DNA of 64,000 nt, from positions 124,001-188,000 of the forward strand of contig NZ_JOFJ01000014.1 of assembly GCF_000718255.1 (NCBI RefSeq), given 5' to 3'. The translations under genes and the position numbers were made by a program. Origin of the DNA: Spirillospora albida (GTDB taxonomy: Bacteria; Actinomycetota; Actinomycetes; Streptosporangiales; Streptosporangiaceae). Within the stretch, counting starts at the first letter, position 1, and each line of letters starts with the position of its first letter. This document shows positions 33,942-43,122 of the stretch, piece by piece. The notes under the pieces were generated by a model, which was given only the letters and a program-made list of their open reading frames with translations, was not told the origin of the DNA and did not search any database.

Positions 33942-34115
33942 CGCCGGTCAGAGGTAGGCGGAAGACGACGGCGTGCGGCGCCGTCCCGGCCGCCCCCGGA
34001 CTCGGGCGGGTCTGGCCGGAACGGCATGTCCTCTGCCATCGTGGGAGCGGAGTGGGCCGCGCGCCGCCGTGGGGGCGGCCGCCGAGACGCGGCTTCGGGG
34101 CGGAGAGGTGAACCG

Positions 34116-36233
34116 ATGGAGAGCCCGGGCACCCGTCCGCGTGCGGCGTCGACCCTGCGCGAGCTGGGGCCGGACGACCCCACCCGGGTCGGCCGGTACC
34201 GGATCGAGGCGAAGATCGGCGAGGGCGGCATGGGCGCCGTCTACCTCGGCCGCGACGAGGAGGACCGGGTCGTCGCGGTGAAGGTCGTCCGGTCGGAGCT
34301 GGCCGGAGACCGGACGTTCCTCGCGCGGTTCCACGACGAGGCGGCGAACGCGCAGCGGGTCGCGTCGTTCTGCACCGCGCAGGTCCTGGAGCACGGCGAG
34401 GACCTCGGCCTCGCCTACATGGTCACCGAGTACATCGACGGGCCGTCGCTGCTGCAGCACGTGTCCGAGAACGGGGCGCTGTCGCCCGGCCTGCTGCACG
34501 GCATGGCGGTGGGTGTGGCGGCGGCGCTCGTCGCGATCCACAACGCCGGGCTCGTCCACCGGGACCTGAAGCCGAGCAACGTGCTGCTGTCCATCTCCGG
34601 CCCGCGTGTGATCGACTTCGGGATCGCGCGGGCGATGGACGTCGCGAGCTCCCACACCCGCACCGGCCAGGTCGTCGGGACGCCCGGCTGGATCGCGCCG
34701 GAGCAGATCACGACGCAGCGGGTGACCCCGGCCGTCGACATCTTCGCGTGGGGCTGCCTGGTCGCGTTCGCCGCGTCCGGGCGCAACCCGTTCGGGCAGG
34801 GCTCGTTCCAGATCATGGCGGCGCGGGCCGTCCACGCCGAGCCGGAGACCGGCGACCTGCCCGAGCCTCTGGCCGGGCTCGTCGCCGCGGCGCTGCGCAA
34901 GGACCCGGAGCAGCGGCCGAGCGCCCGGGACCTGCTGCTCGACCTCGTCGGCGGTGCCGGTGACGGCGCGGTGAACGCGACGCTCGGCGCGTCCTGGGCG
35001 GCCCCGCCGATGCCGGACGCCACGTCCCGGGACCTGCCCGTCCCGCCGCCGCCCGAGCCGGAGCCGGAGGCCACGGTGTTGCAGGCGCCGGCGGATCCGC
35101 GTCCCGAGCCGGCGCCCGCCGCCTTCCCGGCAACGCCGCCGGCGCATCCGGTCACGGAGCCGGCGGAGTTGCGGCAGCGCACCGCGCCGGCCGGCGAGAT
35201 CCGGACGGACTCGCCCGCCGGGATGCGCGTCCCTCCGCCCGCGACCCCCACCGCCGTCGAGAGCGGGACGCGGCCGCCCGGCGGGCGCGAGCGGCGGCGC
35301 AACACGATCCTGGCAGGGGCGCTGACGACCGTCCTGCTCGCGGGCGCCGTCGCGGGCGGGGTGTACCTGTTCACGCAGGACGAGCCCGGGAAGCGCGGTG
35401 GCGGCGCGGGAGCGGCTGCGCTGCCTAAGGGGATGCTGCTCGTCCGGATCGACACGAAGCCCGGGTGGCCGAGGGAGTGCCACGGCGATCTCGGCCTGTT
35501 CAAGCCGGGCGACGCGGCGCCGAAGACGCTGGTCTCCGGCGACCAGTGCGACACGCTGCCCCAGGCGTCCCCGGACGGCACGAGGATCGCGTTCTCCCGG
35601 GAGCAGGACGGCCGCAAGACGGCGATGGTCATGAACGCCGACGGCAGCGGGCTGCGGGAGGTCGCCGAGAACGCGGGCGGGCGCGTGACCTGGTCACCGG
35701 ACGGCAAGCGGCTCGCCTACACGGTGCCGCAGGGCGGGATCCGGCAGATCCACGCGATCGACCTCGAAACCCGCGTGAAGACGCAGCTCACCAAGGACGG
35801 GTCCCAGAAGGACGACCCGTCCTGGTCGCGCAACGGCATCGTGTTCTGGAGCGACAGGGACAAGGGCCAGCGGCTCTTCAAACTGGATCCGGCGAACCCC
35901 TCCGCGGCGTGGACGCCGCTCACCGAGCCCGGCGCCCGGTCGGTCGACCCGGTGTGGTCGCCCGACGGCGGCAAGATCGCCTACTCGTACGGCGCGTACC
36001 CGAACGGGCGCATCTACGTGATGAACGCCGACGGCTCGGGCAAGCAGCCGGTCACCGGGGGCATCGGGCACGCGATGGACCCGGGGTGGTCCCGCGACGG
36101 CCGCCGCCTCTGCTTCGTCAGGGGCCCGTACGCCAGTCCGTCCGTCCAGGAGATCGGGCTGGACGGCAGCGGCGACAAGGTGCTCACCCCGCCCGGCGGG
36201 CGCGTCGTCATCGGCCACCCCACCTGGACGTGA
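34116..36233 (+). CDS. Ser/Thr kinase with external beta-propeller
   Basis: A 705-residue PknB-type receptor kinase. Kinase domain ~26-285: Gly-rich loop IGEGGMGAVYLG, Lys in VAVKVV, catalytic loop HRDLKPSN (Asp150), DFG in VIDFGIARA and the activation-segment GTPGWIAPEQ. A Pro-rich linker (~300-390) is followed by one transmembrane helix (~395-418, NTILAGALTTVLLAGAVAGG). The external part (~430-705) is a TolB/PD40-like propeller with repeated SPDG blades (ASPDGTRIAF, WSPDGKRLAY, WSPDGGKIAY, WSRDGRRLCF). The propeller presumably senses an extracellular ligand and the kinase signals inside; ligand and targets are unknown. ATG 34116 follows GGAGAGGTGA. It ends 9 bases from the convergent MMPL gene. 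Confidence 0.9.
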   Translation: MESPGTRPRAASTLRELGPDDPTRVGRYRIEAKIGEGGMGAVYLGRDEEDRVVAVKVVRSELAGDRTFLARFHDEAANAQRVASFCTAQVLEHGEDLGLAYMVTEYIDGPSLLQHVSENGALSPGLLHGMAVGVAAALVAIHNAGLVHRDLKPSNVLLSISGPRVIDFGIARAMDVASSHTRTGQVVGTPGWIAPEQITTQRVTPAVDIFAWGCLVAFAASGRNPFGQGSFQIMAARAVHAEPETGDLPEPLAGLVAAALRKDPEQRPSARDLLLDLVGGAGDGAVNATLGASWAAPPMPDATSRDLPVPPPPEPEPEATVLQAPADPRPEPAPAAFPATPPAHPVTEPAELRQRTAPAGEIRTDSPAGMRVPPPATPTAVESGTRPPGGRERRRNTILAGALTTVLLAGAVAGGVYLFTQDEPGKRGGGAGAAALPKGMLLVRIDTKPGWPRECHGDLGLFKPGDAAPKTLVSGDQCDTLPQASPDGTRIAFSREQDGRKTAMVMNADGSGLREVAENAGGRVTWSPDGKRLAYTVPQGGIRQIHAIDLETRVKTQLTKDGSQKDDPSWSRNGIVFWSDRDKGQRLFKLDPANPSAAWTPLTEPGARSVDPVWSPDGGKIAYSYGAYPNGRIYVMNADGSGKQPVTGGIGHAMDPGWSRDGRRLCFVRGPYASPSVQEIGLDGSGDKVLTPPGGRVVIGHPTWT

Positions 36234-36242
36234 CTCGAGGCG

Positions 36243-38405
36243 TCAGCGCGCGGCCGGGGCCGTCTCGTCCTCCAGCGGTCCCTTCGCGGGCGCCTCGGCG
36301 CGGGCGAGGGCGCTCGGCCACCACATGTGCCGCCCCACGTCCAGGTTCAGGGCGGTGACCAGCACCGACCGGACGATGAAGGTGTCGAGCAGCACCCCGA
36401 ACGCGACGGTGAACCCCAGTTCGGCGACGAAGACGAGCGGCAGGGAGCCGAGCGCGGCGAACGTCCCGGCGAGGACGGCGCCCGCCGAGGTGATGACGCC
36501 GCCGGTGGCGGCGAGGCCGATGAGGGCGCCCCGCCGGGTGCCGTGCGGCTTCGCCTCCTCGTGCACGCGGGTCATGAGGAAGATGTTGTAGTCGGTGCCG
36601 AGCGCGACGAGGAACACGAACGTCCAGAGCGGGAACGACGGGTCGGCGGACGCGAACCCGAAGACGTGCTCGAACACGAGCGCGCTGACGCCGAGCGCCG
36701 CCGCGAACGACAGCACGACGGTGGCGACGAGGATGAGGGGCGCGACCAGGGCGCGCAGGAGCAGCGCGAGGATGAGGAACACGACGACGAGCACGACGGG
36801 AATGACGACGTTCTGGTCGCGTCTCGACGCCTCGTTGATGTCGAGGGTGATCGCGGACCCGCCGCCGACCTCGGCGTTGGCGCCGGGCACCCGGTGGACG
36901 GCGTCGCGGACCCGTTCGATGGCCGTGAACCCCGCCGGGCTGTCGGGCCGGTGCGTCAGCGTGCCCTCGAGGTAGACGAGCCCGCCGATGGGCTGGCCGG
37001 GCCGCGCCCCGGCGGGCTGGACGTCGGTGATGCCGGGCACGGCGGACGCGGCGGCGCGGACGGCGTTCTCCGTCCCGGCCCGGGTGATGATCTGGACGGG
37101 TGAGCCGCTGCCCGCCGGGAAGTGCCGGGCGAGGACCTCCTCGCCCGTGACGGAGTCGGGCTTGTCGCCGGCGAAGGCGTCCTTGTTCGGCAGCGATCCC
37201 GTCCGCAGGCCGAGGACGCCGAGCGCGAGGACGCCGAGCACCAGCGCGGTGACCAGCCACGTCACGCGCGGGCGGAGCGCGACCAGCGCCCCGGTCCGCG
37301 CCCACAGCCCCTTCTCGGACGGCTCCGGCGTCCCGTACCGGGGGCGCTTCGGCCAGAACAGCCAGCGGCCGCCGATGACGAGGAGCGCGGGCAGCAGCGT
37401 GACCATGGCGGCGAGCGCGACGACGACGCCGATCGCCATGACGGGCCCCATGCTCTTCGTGGAGTTCAGGACGGCGAGCAGCAGGCACAGCATGCCGAGC
37501 GCGACGGTGGAGCCGCTGGCGATGATCGCGGGCCCGGCGCGGTGCAGCGCGAACGCCATCGCCTCGTGCCGGTCGTCGTGCCTGCGCAGTTCCTCCCGGT
37601 AACGGGCGATGAGCAGCAGCGCGTAGTCGGTCCCGGCGCCGAACACGAGGACGGTGAGGATGAAGGCGGCCTGCCCGTTCACGGTGAGGCCGGCGTTGTC
37701 GGCGAGCAGGTAGATGACGGCCTGGGCCACCGTGAGCGCCACCCCGACGCAGAGCAGCGGGGCGAGCCACAGCACGGGGCTGCGGTAGGTGACGAGCAGG
37801 ATGGCGACGACGATCGCGGCGGTGATGAACAGCAGCGTCTTGTCGAAGCCCGCGAACACGTTGCTGAAGTCGCCCCCGTAGCCGACCGGGCCGGTGACGT
37901 GCGCCTTCAGTCCGGCCGGGCCGCCCCGGACGATGTCGCGGTAGTCGTCCACGGCGGGGCCGAGCAGGTCCCAGCCGTCGTCGCCGGTGCCGACCACGAC
38001 GAGGGTCTCCAGGGCCTTGCCGTCCTTGGACGGCGCGGGCCCCTGGGTGCTGATCGCGAGGCGGCGCGGGGGCGCGTCGCCCTTCGGGTCGCCGGTGACC
38101 GCCTGGAGGCGGGCCACGTCCGCGGCGGCCTTGGCGCGGTCGGCGGGGGTGATGGGCGCGCCGTCCCGGTGGTAGACGATCACGGCGGGGGCGGATTCGG
38201 CGGGCACGAACCGCTCGGAGTCCTCGACGACCCGCGTGGACTCGGCGTCCTTCGGCAGCCACGCGGACGAGTCGTTCTCCTGGGCCCCGGTCAGCTTGCC
38301 CGCGAGGGGCATCGCGACCAGGAGCAGGACGATCCAGGCTCCGAGGACGACGAACTTGCCGCGCCGTCCGCAGGGCAGGGACGAGAACCTGTACGCACCC
38401 GGCAT
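36243..38405 (-). CDS. MMPL/RND-family membrane transporter
   Basis: A 720-residue MMPL transporter with two RND halves. An N-terminal helix (FVVLGAWIVLLLVAMPLAG) and a large external loop (~45-180) are followed by five helices (for example FITAAIVVAILLVTYR, FILTVLVFGAGTDYALLLIARYREELRR). Helix 7, a second loop and five more helices come next; TFVFLVALGTDYNIFLMTRV holds the second GTDYN-type proton-relay Asp. MMPL proteins use the proton gradient to export lipids or related hydrophobic molecules; the substrate here is unknown. A pair TTGACC/CAGTCT with a 17-base spacer lies upstream of the ATG. No fatty-acid or polyketide genes are adjacent, so it may be a general lipid or drug exporter. Confidence 0.88.
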   Translation of the reverse strand: MPGAYRFSSLPCGRRGKFVVLGAWIVLLLVAMPLAGKLTGAQENDSSAWLPKDAESTRVVEDSERFVPAESAPAVIVYHRDGAPITPADRAKAAADVARLQAVTGDPKGDAPPRRLAISTQGPAPSKDGKALETLVVVGTGDDGWDLLGPAVDDYRDIVRGGPAGLKAHVTGPVGYGGDFSNVFAGFDKTLLFITAAIVVAILLVTYRSPVLWLAPLLCVGVALTVAQAVIYLLADNAGLTVNGQAAFILTVLVFGAGTDYALLLIARYREELRRHDDRHEAMAFALHRAGPAIIASGSTVALGMLCLLLAVLNSTKSMGPVMAIGVVVALAAMVTLLPALLVIGGRWLFWPKRPRYGTPEPSEKGLWARTGALVALRPRVTWLVTALVLGVLALGVLGLRTGSLPNKDAFAGDKPDSVTGEEVLARHFPAGSGSPVQIITRAGTENAVRAAASAVPGITDVQPAGARPGQPIGGLVYLEGTLTHRPDSPAGFTAIERVRDAVHRVPGANAEVGGGSAITLDINEASRRDQNVVIPVVLVVVFLILALLLRALVAPLILVATVVLSFAAALGVSALVFEHVFGFASADPSFPLWTFVFLVALGTDYNIFLMTRVHEEAKPHGTRRGALIGLAATGGVITSAGAVLAGTFAALGSLPLVFVAELGFTVAFGVLLDTFIVRSVLVTALNLDVGRHMWWPSALARAEAPAKGPLEDETAPAAR

Positions 38406-38441
38406 TGGAGAACCCCCAGGAAAGAGCCGCCCGTGCGTTCC

Positions 38442-38470
38442 AGACTGCGACGCGATCCCGCCATGGTCAA
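38442..38470 (-). promoter_or_regulatory. Candidate promoter of the MMPL gene
   Basis: On the minus strand TTGACC (38470-38465) is followed after 17 bases by CAGTCT (38447-38442), 37 bases before the MMPL ATG. The -35 element is strong and the -10 is poor, so this is only a plausible site. Confidence 0.35.
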
Positions 38471-38529
38471 GACATATCGCGTCGAGCGGCCGCGTTCGGG
38501 CAGGTCAGTCCGCGCGCGACCGGATCCGG

Positions 38530-39462
38530 TCAGCCCGTGATGCGGTCGAGCCGCTCCAGGATCACGCCCTCCCGCAGCGCCCAGGGGCAGATCTCCAGCT
38601 CCGTCAGCCCGAACAGGTCCATCGCGGCGTCCGCGACGATCGCCCCGGCCACGAGCTGCGGCGCGCGCCGCTCCGACACCCCGGGCAGCGCGGCGCGCTC
38701 GGCGGCGGGCAGCCCGCCGAGCCGGTCGGCCCACCCGGTCAGGTCGGCGCCGCGCAGCACCCGCCGCTGGTACGGGCCGGCCTCGCTCGGCGCGGCCCCG
38801 CCGATCCGGGCGAGCTGCTTGAACGTCTTGGACGTGGCGACCGCGTGCTCGGGCGGCCCGTACCGGGCGACCTCGCCGACCCGGCGGGCGATCTCCGCGC
38901 GGACGTGCCGCCGCAGGTTGCGCAGCTCCTCCGGCGCGGGCGGGTCCGCGGTGAACCAGTCGCGGGTGAGCCGGCCGGCGCCGAGCGGCAGCGAGATCGC
39001 CGCGTCCGGCTCCTCGTCGATGCCGACGGCGATCTCCAGCGAGCCGCCGCCGATGTCGACGACCAGCAGCCGCCCCGACGACCAGCCGAACCAGCGCCGG
39101 ACGGCGAGGAAGGTCAGCCGCGCCTCCTCCTCGCCGGGCAGGGCCGCGATGTCGATCCCCTTGTCGGCGCGGATCCCGGCCAGGATCTCCTCGCCGTTGG
39201 CGGCGTCCCGCACCGCGGACGTCGCGAACGCGACCAGGTCCTCGACGCCCTTGTCCTCGGCGATCTGCAGTGCCTCGTCGACGAACTTGCGCAGGAGCTT
39301 CTCGCCGTCCGCCGACACGCGGTCGCCGTCCATGTGCTCGGCCAGCCGCAGCTCGGCCTTGTGGGAGTAGGCGGGCAGCGGCCGCGCCCCCCGGTGGGCA
39401 TCCACCACCAGCAGGTGCACGGTGTTCGAGCCCACGTCCAGCACGCCGAGTCGCATATGCAT
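38530..39462 (-). CDS. Ppx/GppA-family phosphatase
   Basis: A 310-residue ASKHA-fold enzyme of the exopolyphosphatase/pppGpp phosphohydrolase family in the short actinobacterial form. MRLGVLDVGSNTVHLLVVDA is the phosphate-1 motif, VEDLVAFATSAVRDAANGEE is the family signature, and LLVVDIGGGSLEIAVG is phosphate-2. It should release phosphate from polyphosphate or remove the 5' phosphate of pppGpp; short actinobacterial members differ in preference, so either remains open. The start is uncertain: ATG 39462 is given, with ATG 39456 and GTG 39477 as alternatives. It is divergent from the PH-domain gene, and the phosphate enzymes GDPD and PhoD lie within 4 kb. Confidence 0.85.
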   Translation of the reverse strand: MHMRLGVLDVGSNTVHLLVVDAHRGARPLPAYSHKAELRLAEHMDGDRVSADGEKLLRKFVDEALQIAEDKGVEDLVAFATSAVRDAANGEEILAGIRADKGIDIAALPGEEEARLTFLAVRRWFGWSSGRLLVVDIGGGSLEIAVGIDEEPDAAISLPLGAGRLTRDWFTADPPAPEELRNLRRHVRAEIARRVGEVARYGPPEHAVATSKTFKQLARIGGAAPSEAGPYQRRVLRGADLTGWADRLGGLPAAERAALPGVSERRAPQLVAGAIVADAAMDLFGLTELEICPWALREGVILERLDRITG

Positions 39463-39551
39463 GACGCTATCGGACACCTCGCCCCTTCCCGGCGCGGACC
39501 TCGGTTACGGCACGGCACTGTGGCCGTCCGGTCGCCGCTACGGTGGCCGTC

Positions 39552-39968
39552 ATGACGGAGATGCCCGTGCGGCGGTGGGGCGTGCGGCGCCGCGACCTCG
39601 TTGCGAAGATCGCGGCGGCCGTCGTCGCGGCGGCGCTCATGCTCGCGCCGGCGCACGATCCGCAGCGCTTCCTCCTCGCGCTCGGGGCGGTCTCCGGCCT
39701 CCTCGTGCTCATCCTCCGCGACCTCCTCGCGCCCGTCCGGCTGGCCGCCGACGAAGCGGGCGTGACCGTCGTGCGGGGGTTCGCCGGTCGGCGGCGCGTC
39801 CCGTGGGCGGAGGTGACGGCGATCCGGGTGGACGAGCGGCGCCGCCTCGGCATCCGCACCCGCCTCCTGGAGATCGAGACGGAGGACGACCTCTGCCTCC
39901 TCAGCGCCGCCGACCTGGGCTCCGACGTCCAGGACGTGGCCGACTCCCTGTACCGCATCCGCGCCTAA
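39552..39968 (+). CDS. PH-domain membrane protein
   Basis: A 138-residue protein with two short hydrophobic helices near the N-terminus (IAAAVVAAALMLA and FLLALGAVSGLLVLIL) and a C-terminal bacterial PH-like domain (LAADEAGVTVVRGFAGRRRVPWAEVTAIRVDERRRLGI can be traced as strand-turn-strand with the W-x-E-V-T-x-I core). Such proteins are common in actinobacteria and unassigned. ATG 39552; GTG 39543 would add three residues. The stop overlaps by four bases the stop of the small minus-strand gene that follows. Confidence 0.7.
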   Translation: MTEMPVRRWGVRRRDLVAKIAAAVVAAALMLAPAHDPQRFLLALGAVSGLLVLILRDLLAPVRLAADEAGVTVVRGFAGRRRVPWAEVTAIRVDERRRLGIRTRLLEIETEDDLCLLSAADLGSDVQDVADSLYRIRA

Positions 39969-40174
39969 CCGGCGCGGAGGCCGGCCAGGTCGACGACCTC
40001 CGCCAGGGCCTCCACGGACGGGTAGTAGCCGCGTCCGACGAGCATCCCGCCCCGGGTCACGAGGTAGGCGCACTCCCCCCGCACCCCGGCGAGGTCGGCC
40101 CACACCCGGTGCGCCCCGGTGAGCCGCACCACCGTCACCCGCACCCCGCCCGGCCCCTGCCATTCCTCCCCCAC
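39965..40174 (-). CDS. Small hypothetical protein
   Basis: A 69-residue protein I do not recognise. VTVVRLTGAHRVWADL, then GECAYLVTRGGMLVGRGYY and SVEALAEVVDLAGL look like a compact strand-strand-helix fold with one cysteine, and codon third positions are GC-rich as in real genes. Start GTG 40174. A TAACGT about 15-20 bases upstream could be a -10 element, so it may be expressed nearly leaderless. The stop codon overlaps that of the PH-domain gene by four bases in convergent orientation, a common arrangement of genuine neighbours here. Confidence 0.5.
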   Translation of the reverse strand: MGEEWQGPGGVRVTVVRLTGAHRVWADLAGVRGECAYLVTRGGMLVGRGYYPSVEALAEVVDLAGLRAG

Positions 40175-40232
40175 ACACGAAACGTTACGCTCCGTGATTA
40201 TTCGAGGTCACGGCAGGGGCCGGGCGGACGGT

Positions 40233-41336
40233 TCAGCCTCCGTGGCGGTCGGCGCGGGCGGCGGCCGCCGTGTCCGGGTTGTCGCTGAACAGCCCGTCGA
40301 CACCGGCCTTGAAGAAGGCGCCGTACTCCGCGAACGCCTGCCCGTAGTCGGACGGGACGGTCCCGTTGCGCAGCGCGGGCGGCAGGAACGCGTTCTCGTT
40401 GCGGAACGTGTACGGGCCGACCTTCAGCCGCGCCGCGTGCGCGTTCGCGACCAGCGGCGTCGGGGCGCCGAGCGTCCCGGCGGCCGTGACCGGGACGACC
40501 AGCGACTTCTCGGGACCGATCCAGGACGCGTAGGAGCGGATCTCCCGCAGCCCGGCCGGGGTGATCATGTCGGCGAACGTCGGGCCCTTCCCGGCCGCGA
40601 CGGTGTCGTAGGGCGCCCCGGACGCCGAGACGCACTGGAGCGCGGGCACCCGCAGCGCTCTGTCCAGCGTCCGCAGGCTGGTCGGCTCGAACGACTGGAC
40701 GATGACGCGGCCGTCGGCGCGGTCGAGGCCGTTGCGCTTGATCGCCGTGATGAGCGCGCCCTCCAGCGGAAGGCCGATCGACCGGAAATAGGTGGGGTGC
40801 TTGGTCTCGGGGATGATCCCGACGCGCCGGCCGTGCCCGCTCCCGAGGCGCTTCGCCAGGTCGATGACCTCCTGCAGCGTCGGCACCTCGTACCGGCCGT
40901 CGTAGAGGGTGTTGCGCTGGCGGACGGCGGGCAGCCGCTCGACCGCGCGCAGCGTCTTCAGCTCGGCGAGCGTGAAGTCCTCGGTGAACCAGCCGGTCAC
41001 CTTCGCGCCGTCGATGGTCTTGGTGGCCTTGCGGGACGCGAACTCGGGGCGGCTCGCGACGTCCGTCGTGCCGCTGATCTCGTTCTCGTGGCGGGCGACG
41101 AGCACCCCGTCCCTCGTCGGAACGAGGTCGGGCTCGATGTGGTCGGCTCCCATCTTCACGGCCAGCTCGTACGACGCGAGCGTGTGCTCCGGCCGGTACC
41201 CGGACGCGCCGCGGTGCCCGAACACGAGCGGCTCCTCCCGCCCCGGCGCCGCCTGCGCCGTGCCCCCCACGGCCCCGATCGGCACCATGAGCGCGACGGC
41301 CAGCGCCAGCGCCGCCCTTGTCCTCGTTGCGCGCAT
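40233..41336 (-). CDS. Secreted glycerophosphodiester phosphodiesterase
   Basis: A 367-residue exported GDPD. Residues 1-29 form a Sec signal (basic start, ALALAVALMVPIGAVGG, cleavage near TAQA-AP). The TIM-barrel active site is clear: FGHRGASGYRPEHTLASYE with the catalytic His, then Glu and Asp in HIEPDLVPTRDGVLVARHE. It hydrolyses glycerophosphodiesters such as deacylated phospholipids to glycerol 3-phosphate and an alcohol; the length fits the long GlpQ class rather than the ~250-residue UgpQ class. ATG 41336 follows GAGGAG. It is divergent from a PhoD-type phosphatase, so the two probably serve external phosphate recovery. I could not find a clear PHO box. Confidence 0.88.
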   Translation of the reverse strand: MRATRTRAALALAVALMVPIGAVGGTAQAAPGREEPLVFGHRGASGYRPEHTLASYELAVKMGADHIEPDLVPTRDGVLVARHENEISGTTDVASRPEFASRKATKTIDGAKVTGWFTEDFTLAELKTLRAVERLPAVRQRNTLYDGRYEVPTLQEVIDLAKRLGSGHGRRVGIIPETKHPTYFRSIGLPLEGALITAIKRNGLDRADGRVIVQSFEPTSLRTLDRALRVPALQCVSASGAPYDTVAAGKGPTFADMITPAGLREIRSYASWIGPEKSLVVPVTAAGTLGAPTPLVANAHAARLKVGPYTFRNENAFLPPALRNGTVPSDYGQAFAEYGAFFKAGVDGLFSDNPDTAAAARADRHGG

Positions 41337-41568
41337 CTCCGCTCCTCTCGCGGCCGTGCCGGGGCGACCACCGCCCTCGGGACACCGCCGCCCGGACGCT
41401 ACGGCGGCCCGGTGCCCCGGCGGACGCCCGTCCGGTGACGGCCCGCCCAACCTTGATCGTCGACCCGGTGAACCGCCCCGCGCCGCGCCGCGGACCCTTC
41501 ACGCTCCGTTGCCCGCCCCGTCGCCCGCGGCTTCCGCCGCGCTCGGACGGCCGCGCTGCACTGGACGC

Positions 41569-43122
41569 GTGGATCCGACACGCCGGACGTTCCTGGCCGC
41601 CACGCCCCTCGCCGCCGCTCCCCTCCTCAGCCCCGCCCGCCGCCACGTCCATCGCGCGGCCCCCGCCGACCCCTTCACGCTGGGCGTCGCGTCCGGGGAT
41701 CCCGCCCCGGACGGCGCCGTCCTCTGGACGCGCCTCGCCCCCCGCCCGCTCGCCGAGGACGGCCTCGGCGGCATGCCGCACCGCGACGTGACCGTGGAAT
41801 GGCAGGTCGCCGAGGATCCCCGCTTCGCCCGCGTCGTCCGCCGGGGGCGCGCCACGGCGCGGCCCGGCTCGGCCCACACCGTGCATGTGGAGGTCACGGG
41901 CCTGCGCCCGGACGCCGACTACCACTACCGCTTCCGCGCGGACGGCCACGTCTCCCCGGCGGGCCGCACCCGGACCCTGCCGGCGCCCGGCTCCCCCACG
42001 CCGCTGACGTTCGCCGCGGCGTCCTGCGCGAACTACGAGCACGGGTACTTCACCGCGTACCGGCGGCTCGCGGAGCAGGGCCCCGACCTCGTCGTGCATC
42101 TCGGCGACTACCTGTACGAGGACGCGTCCGAGCCGTCGCGGGAGGGACGCGACGCGCCGCCGATCGTCCGCCGCCACGGCGGCGGGCGGTGCCTCACCCT
42201 GGCCGACTACCGGCGCCGGCACGCCCGGTACCGGACCGACCCCGACCTGCGCGCCGCGCACGCCGCCGCGCCGTGGGCGGTGACCTGGGACGACCACGAG
42301 ATCGAGAACAACTGGGCCGGCGACCTGCCCGGCACGGCGCTGCCGGGCTTCCCGGCCCGCCGCCGCGCCGCCGCGCGGGCGTACTACGAGCACATGCCGC
42401 TGCGCCCGTCGGCGTTCCGGCGCGGCCGGGTGGACCTGACCCGGCGGCTCGACTGGGGTGGCGTGGCCGCCGTGCACCTGCTCGACACCCGCCGGTTCCG
42501 CTCCGACCAGCCCTGCGACGACGGCGTCCGGGCGGGCTGCGACGACCGGCTCGACGAGCGCCGCGCGCTGCTCGGGCCGGGGCAGCTGCGCCGGCTGGAG
42601 GCGGGGCTGCGCGGCTCGCCCGCCCGCTGGAACGTCCTCGCGCAGCAGGTGTTCCTCGCGCAGCGCGACCACCGGCTCGGGCCGGGCACGGAACTGGCGA
42701 TGGACGGCTGGGACGGGTACGCCGCGGAGCGGTCCCGCCTCATGGGCGCGCTCACCGGCGCGCGGAACCCGGTGGTGCTGACCGGCGATGTCCATGTCGC
42801 GCACGCCTGCGACCTGCGCGCCGACTTCGACGACCCCGCCTCGCCCCGGACGGGCGTCGAGCTGGTGGCCACGTCCATCGCCAGCGACGGCGACGGCTAC
42901 CACGACCCCGCGGGGAACGCCGCGATCCGGGCGGAGAACCCGCACATCGCGTTCGTCGACCAGCGCCGCGGCTTCCTGCTGTGCCGCGCCGGGTCCGGTG
43001 AGCTGCGCGCCGAGTTCCACACCGTCCCGTACGTGTCGCGGCGCGGCGCCCCGTCGTCGGTGGCCGCGTCGTTCACGATCCCGGACGGGGCCCGCGCCCT
43101 TCCGGCTCAGGCGACGGCGTAG
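41569..43122 (+). CDS. phoD: PhoD-type alkaline phosphatase/phosphodiesterase
   Basis: A 517-residue PhoD. The N-terminus TRRTFLAATPLAAAPLLS is a twin-arginine signal, so it is exported folded by Tat. A PhoD N-terminal beta domain (~35-130: LGVASGDPAPDGAVLWTRL, HTVHVEVTGLRPDADYHYRF) precedes the metallophosphatase core with ASCANYEHGYFTAY, VHLGDYLYE, WDDHEIENNWAGD and LTGDVHVAHA, which supply the Fe/Ca ligands. It releases phosphate from phosphomono- and diesters outside the cell. The GTG start at 41569 lacks a strong ribosome-binding site, but nothing upstream extends the Tat motif. It overlaps the convergent ABC/FG-GAP chimera by 16 bases. Confidence 0.88.
   Translation: MDPTRRTFLAATPLAAAPLLSPARRHVHRAAPADPFTLGVASGDPAPDGAVLWTRLAPRPLAEDGLGGMPHRDVTVEWQVAEDPRFARVVRRGRATARPGSAHTVHVEVTGLRPDADYHYRFRADGHVSPAGRTRTLPAPGSPTPLTFAAASCANYEHGYFTAYRRLAEQGPDLVVHLGDYLYEDASEPSREGRDAPPIVRRHGGGRCLTLADYRRRHARYRTDPDLRAAHAAAPWAVTWDDHEIENNWAGDLPGTALPGFPARRRAAARAYYEHMPLRPSAFRRGRVDLTRRLDWGGVAAVHLLDTRRFRSDQPCDDGVRAGCDDRLDERRALLGPGQLRRLEAGLRGSPARWNVLAQQVFLAQRDHRLGPGTELAMDGWDGYAAERSRLMGALTGARNPVVLTGDVHVAHACDLRADFDDPASPRTGVELVATSIASDGDGYHDPAGNAAIRAENPHIAFVDQRRGFLLCRAGSGELRAEFHTVPYVSRRGAPSSVAASFTIPDGARALPAQATA

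Noticed and set aside
41337..41568. PHO box between GDPD and phoD
   Set aside because: Only one GTTCACC-like unit (reverse strand near 41466) is seen; the direct repeat with 11-base spacing required for PhoP is absent.
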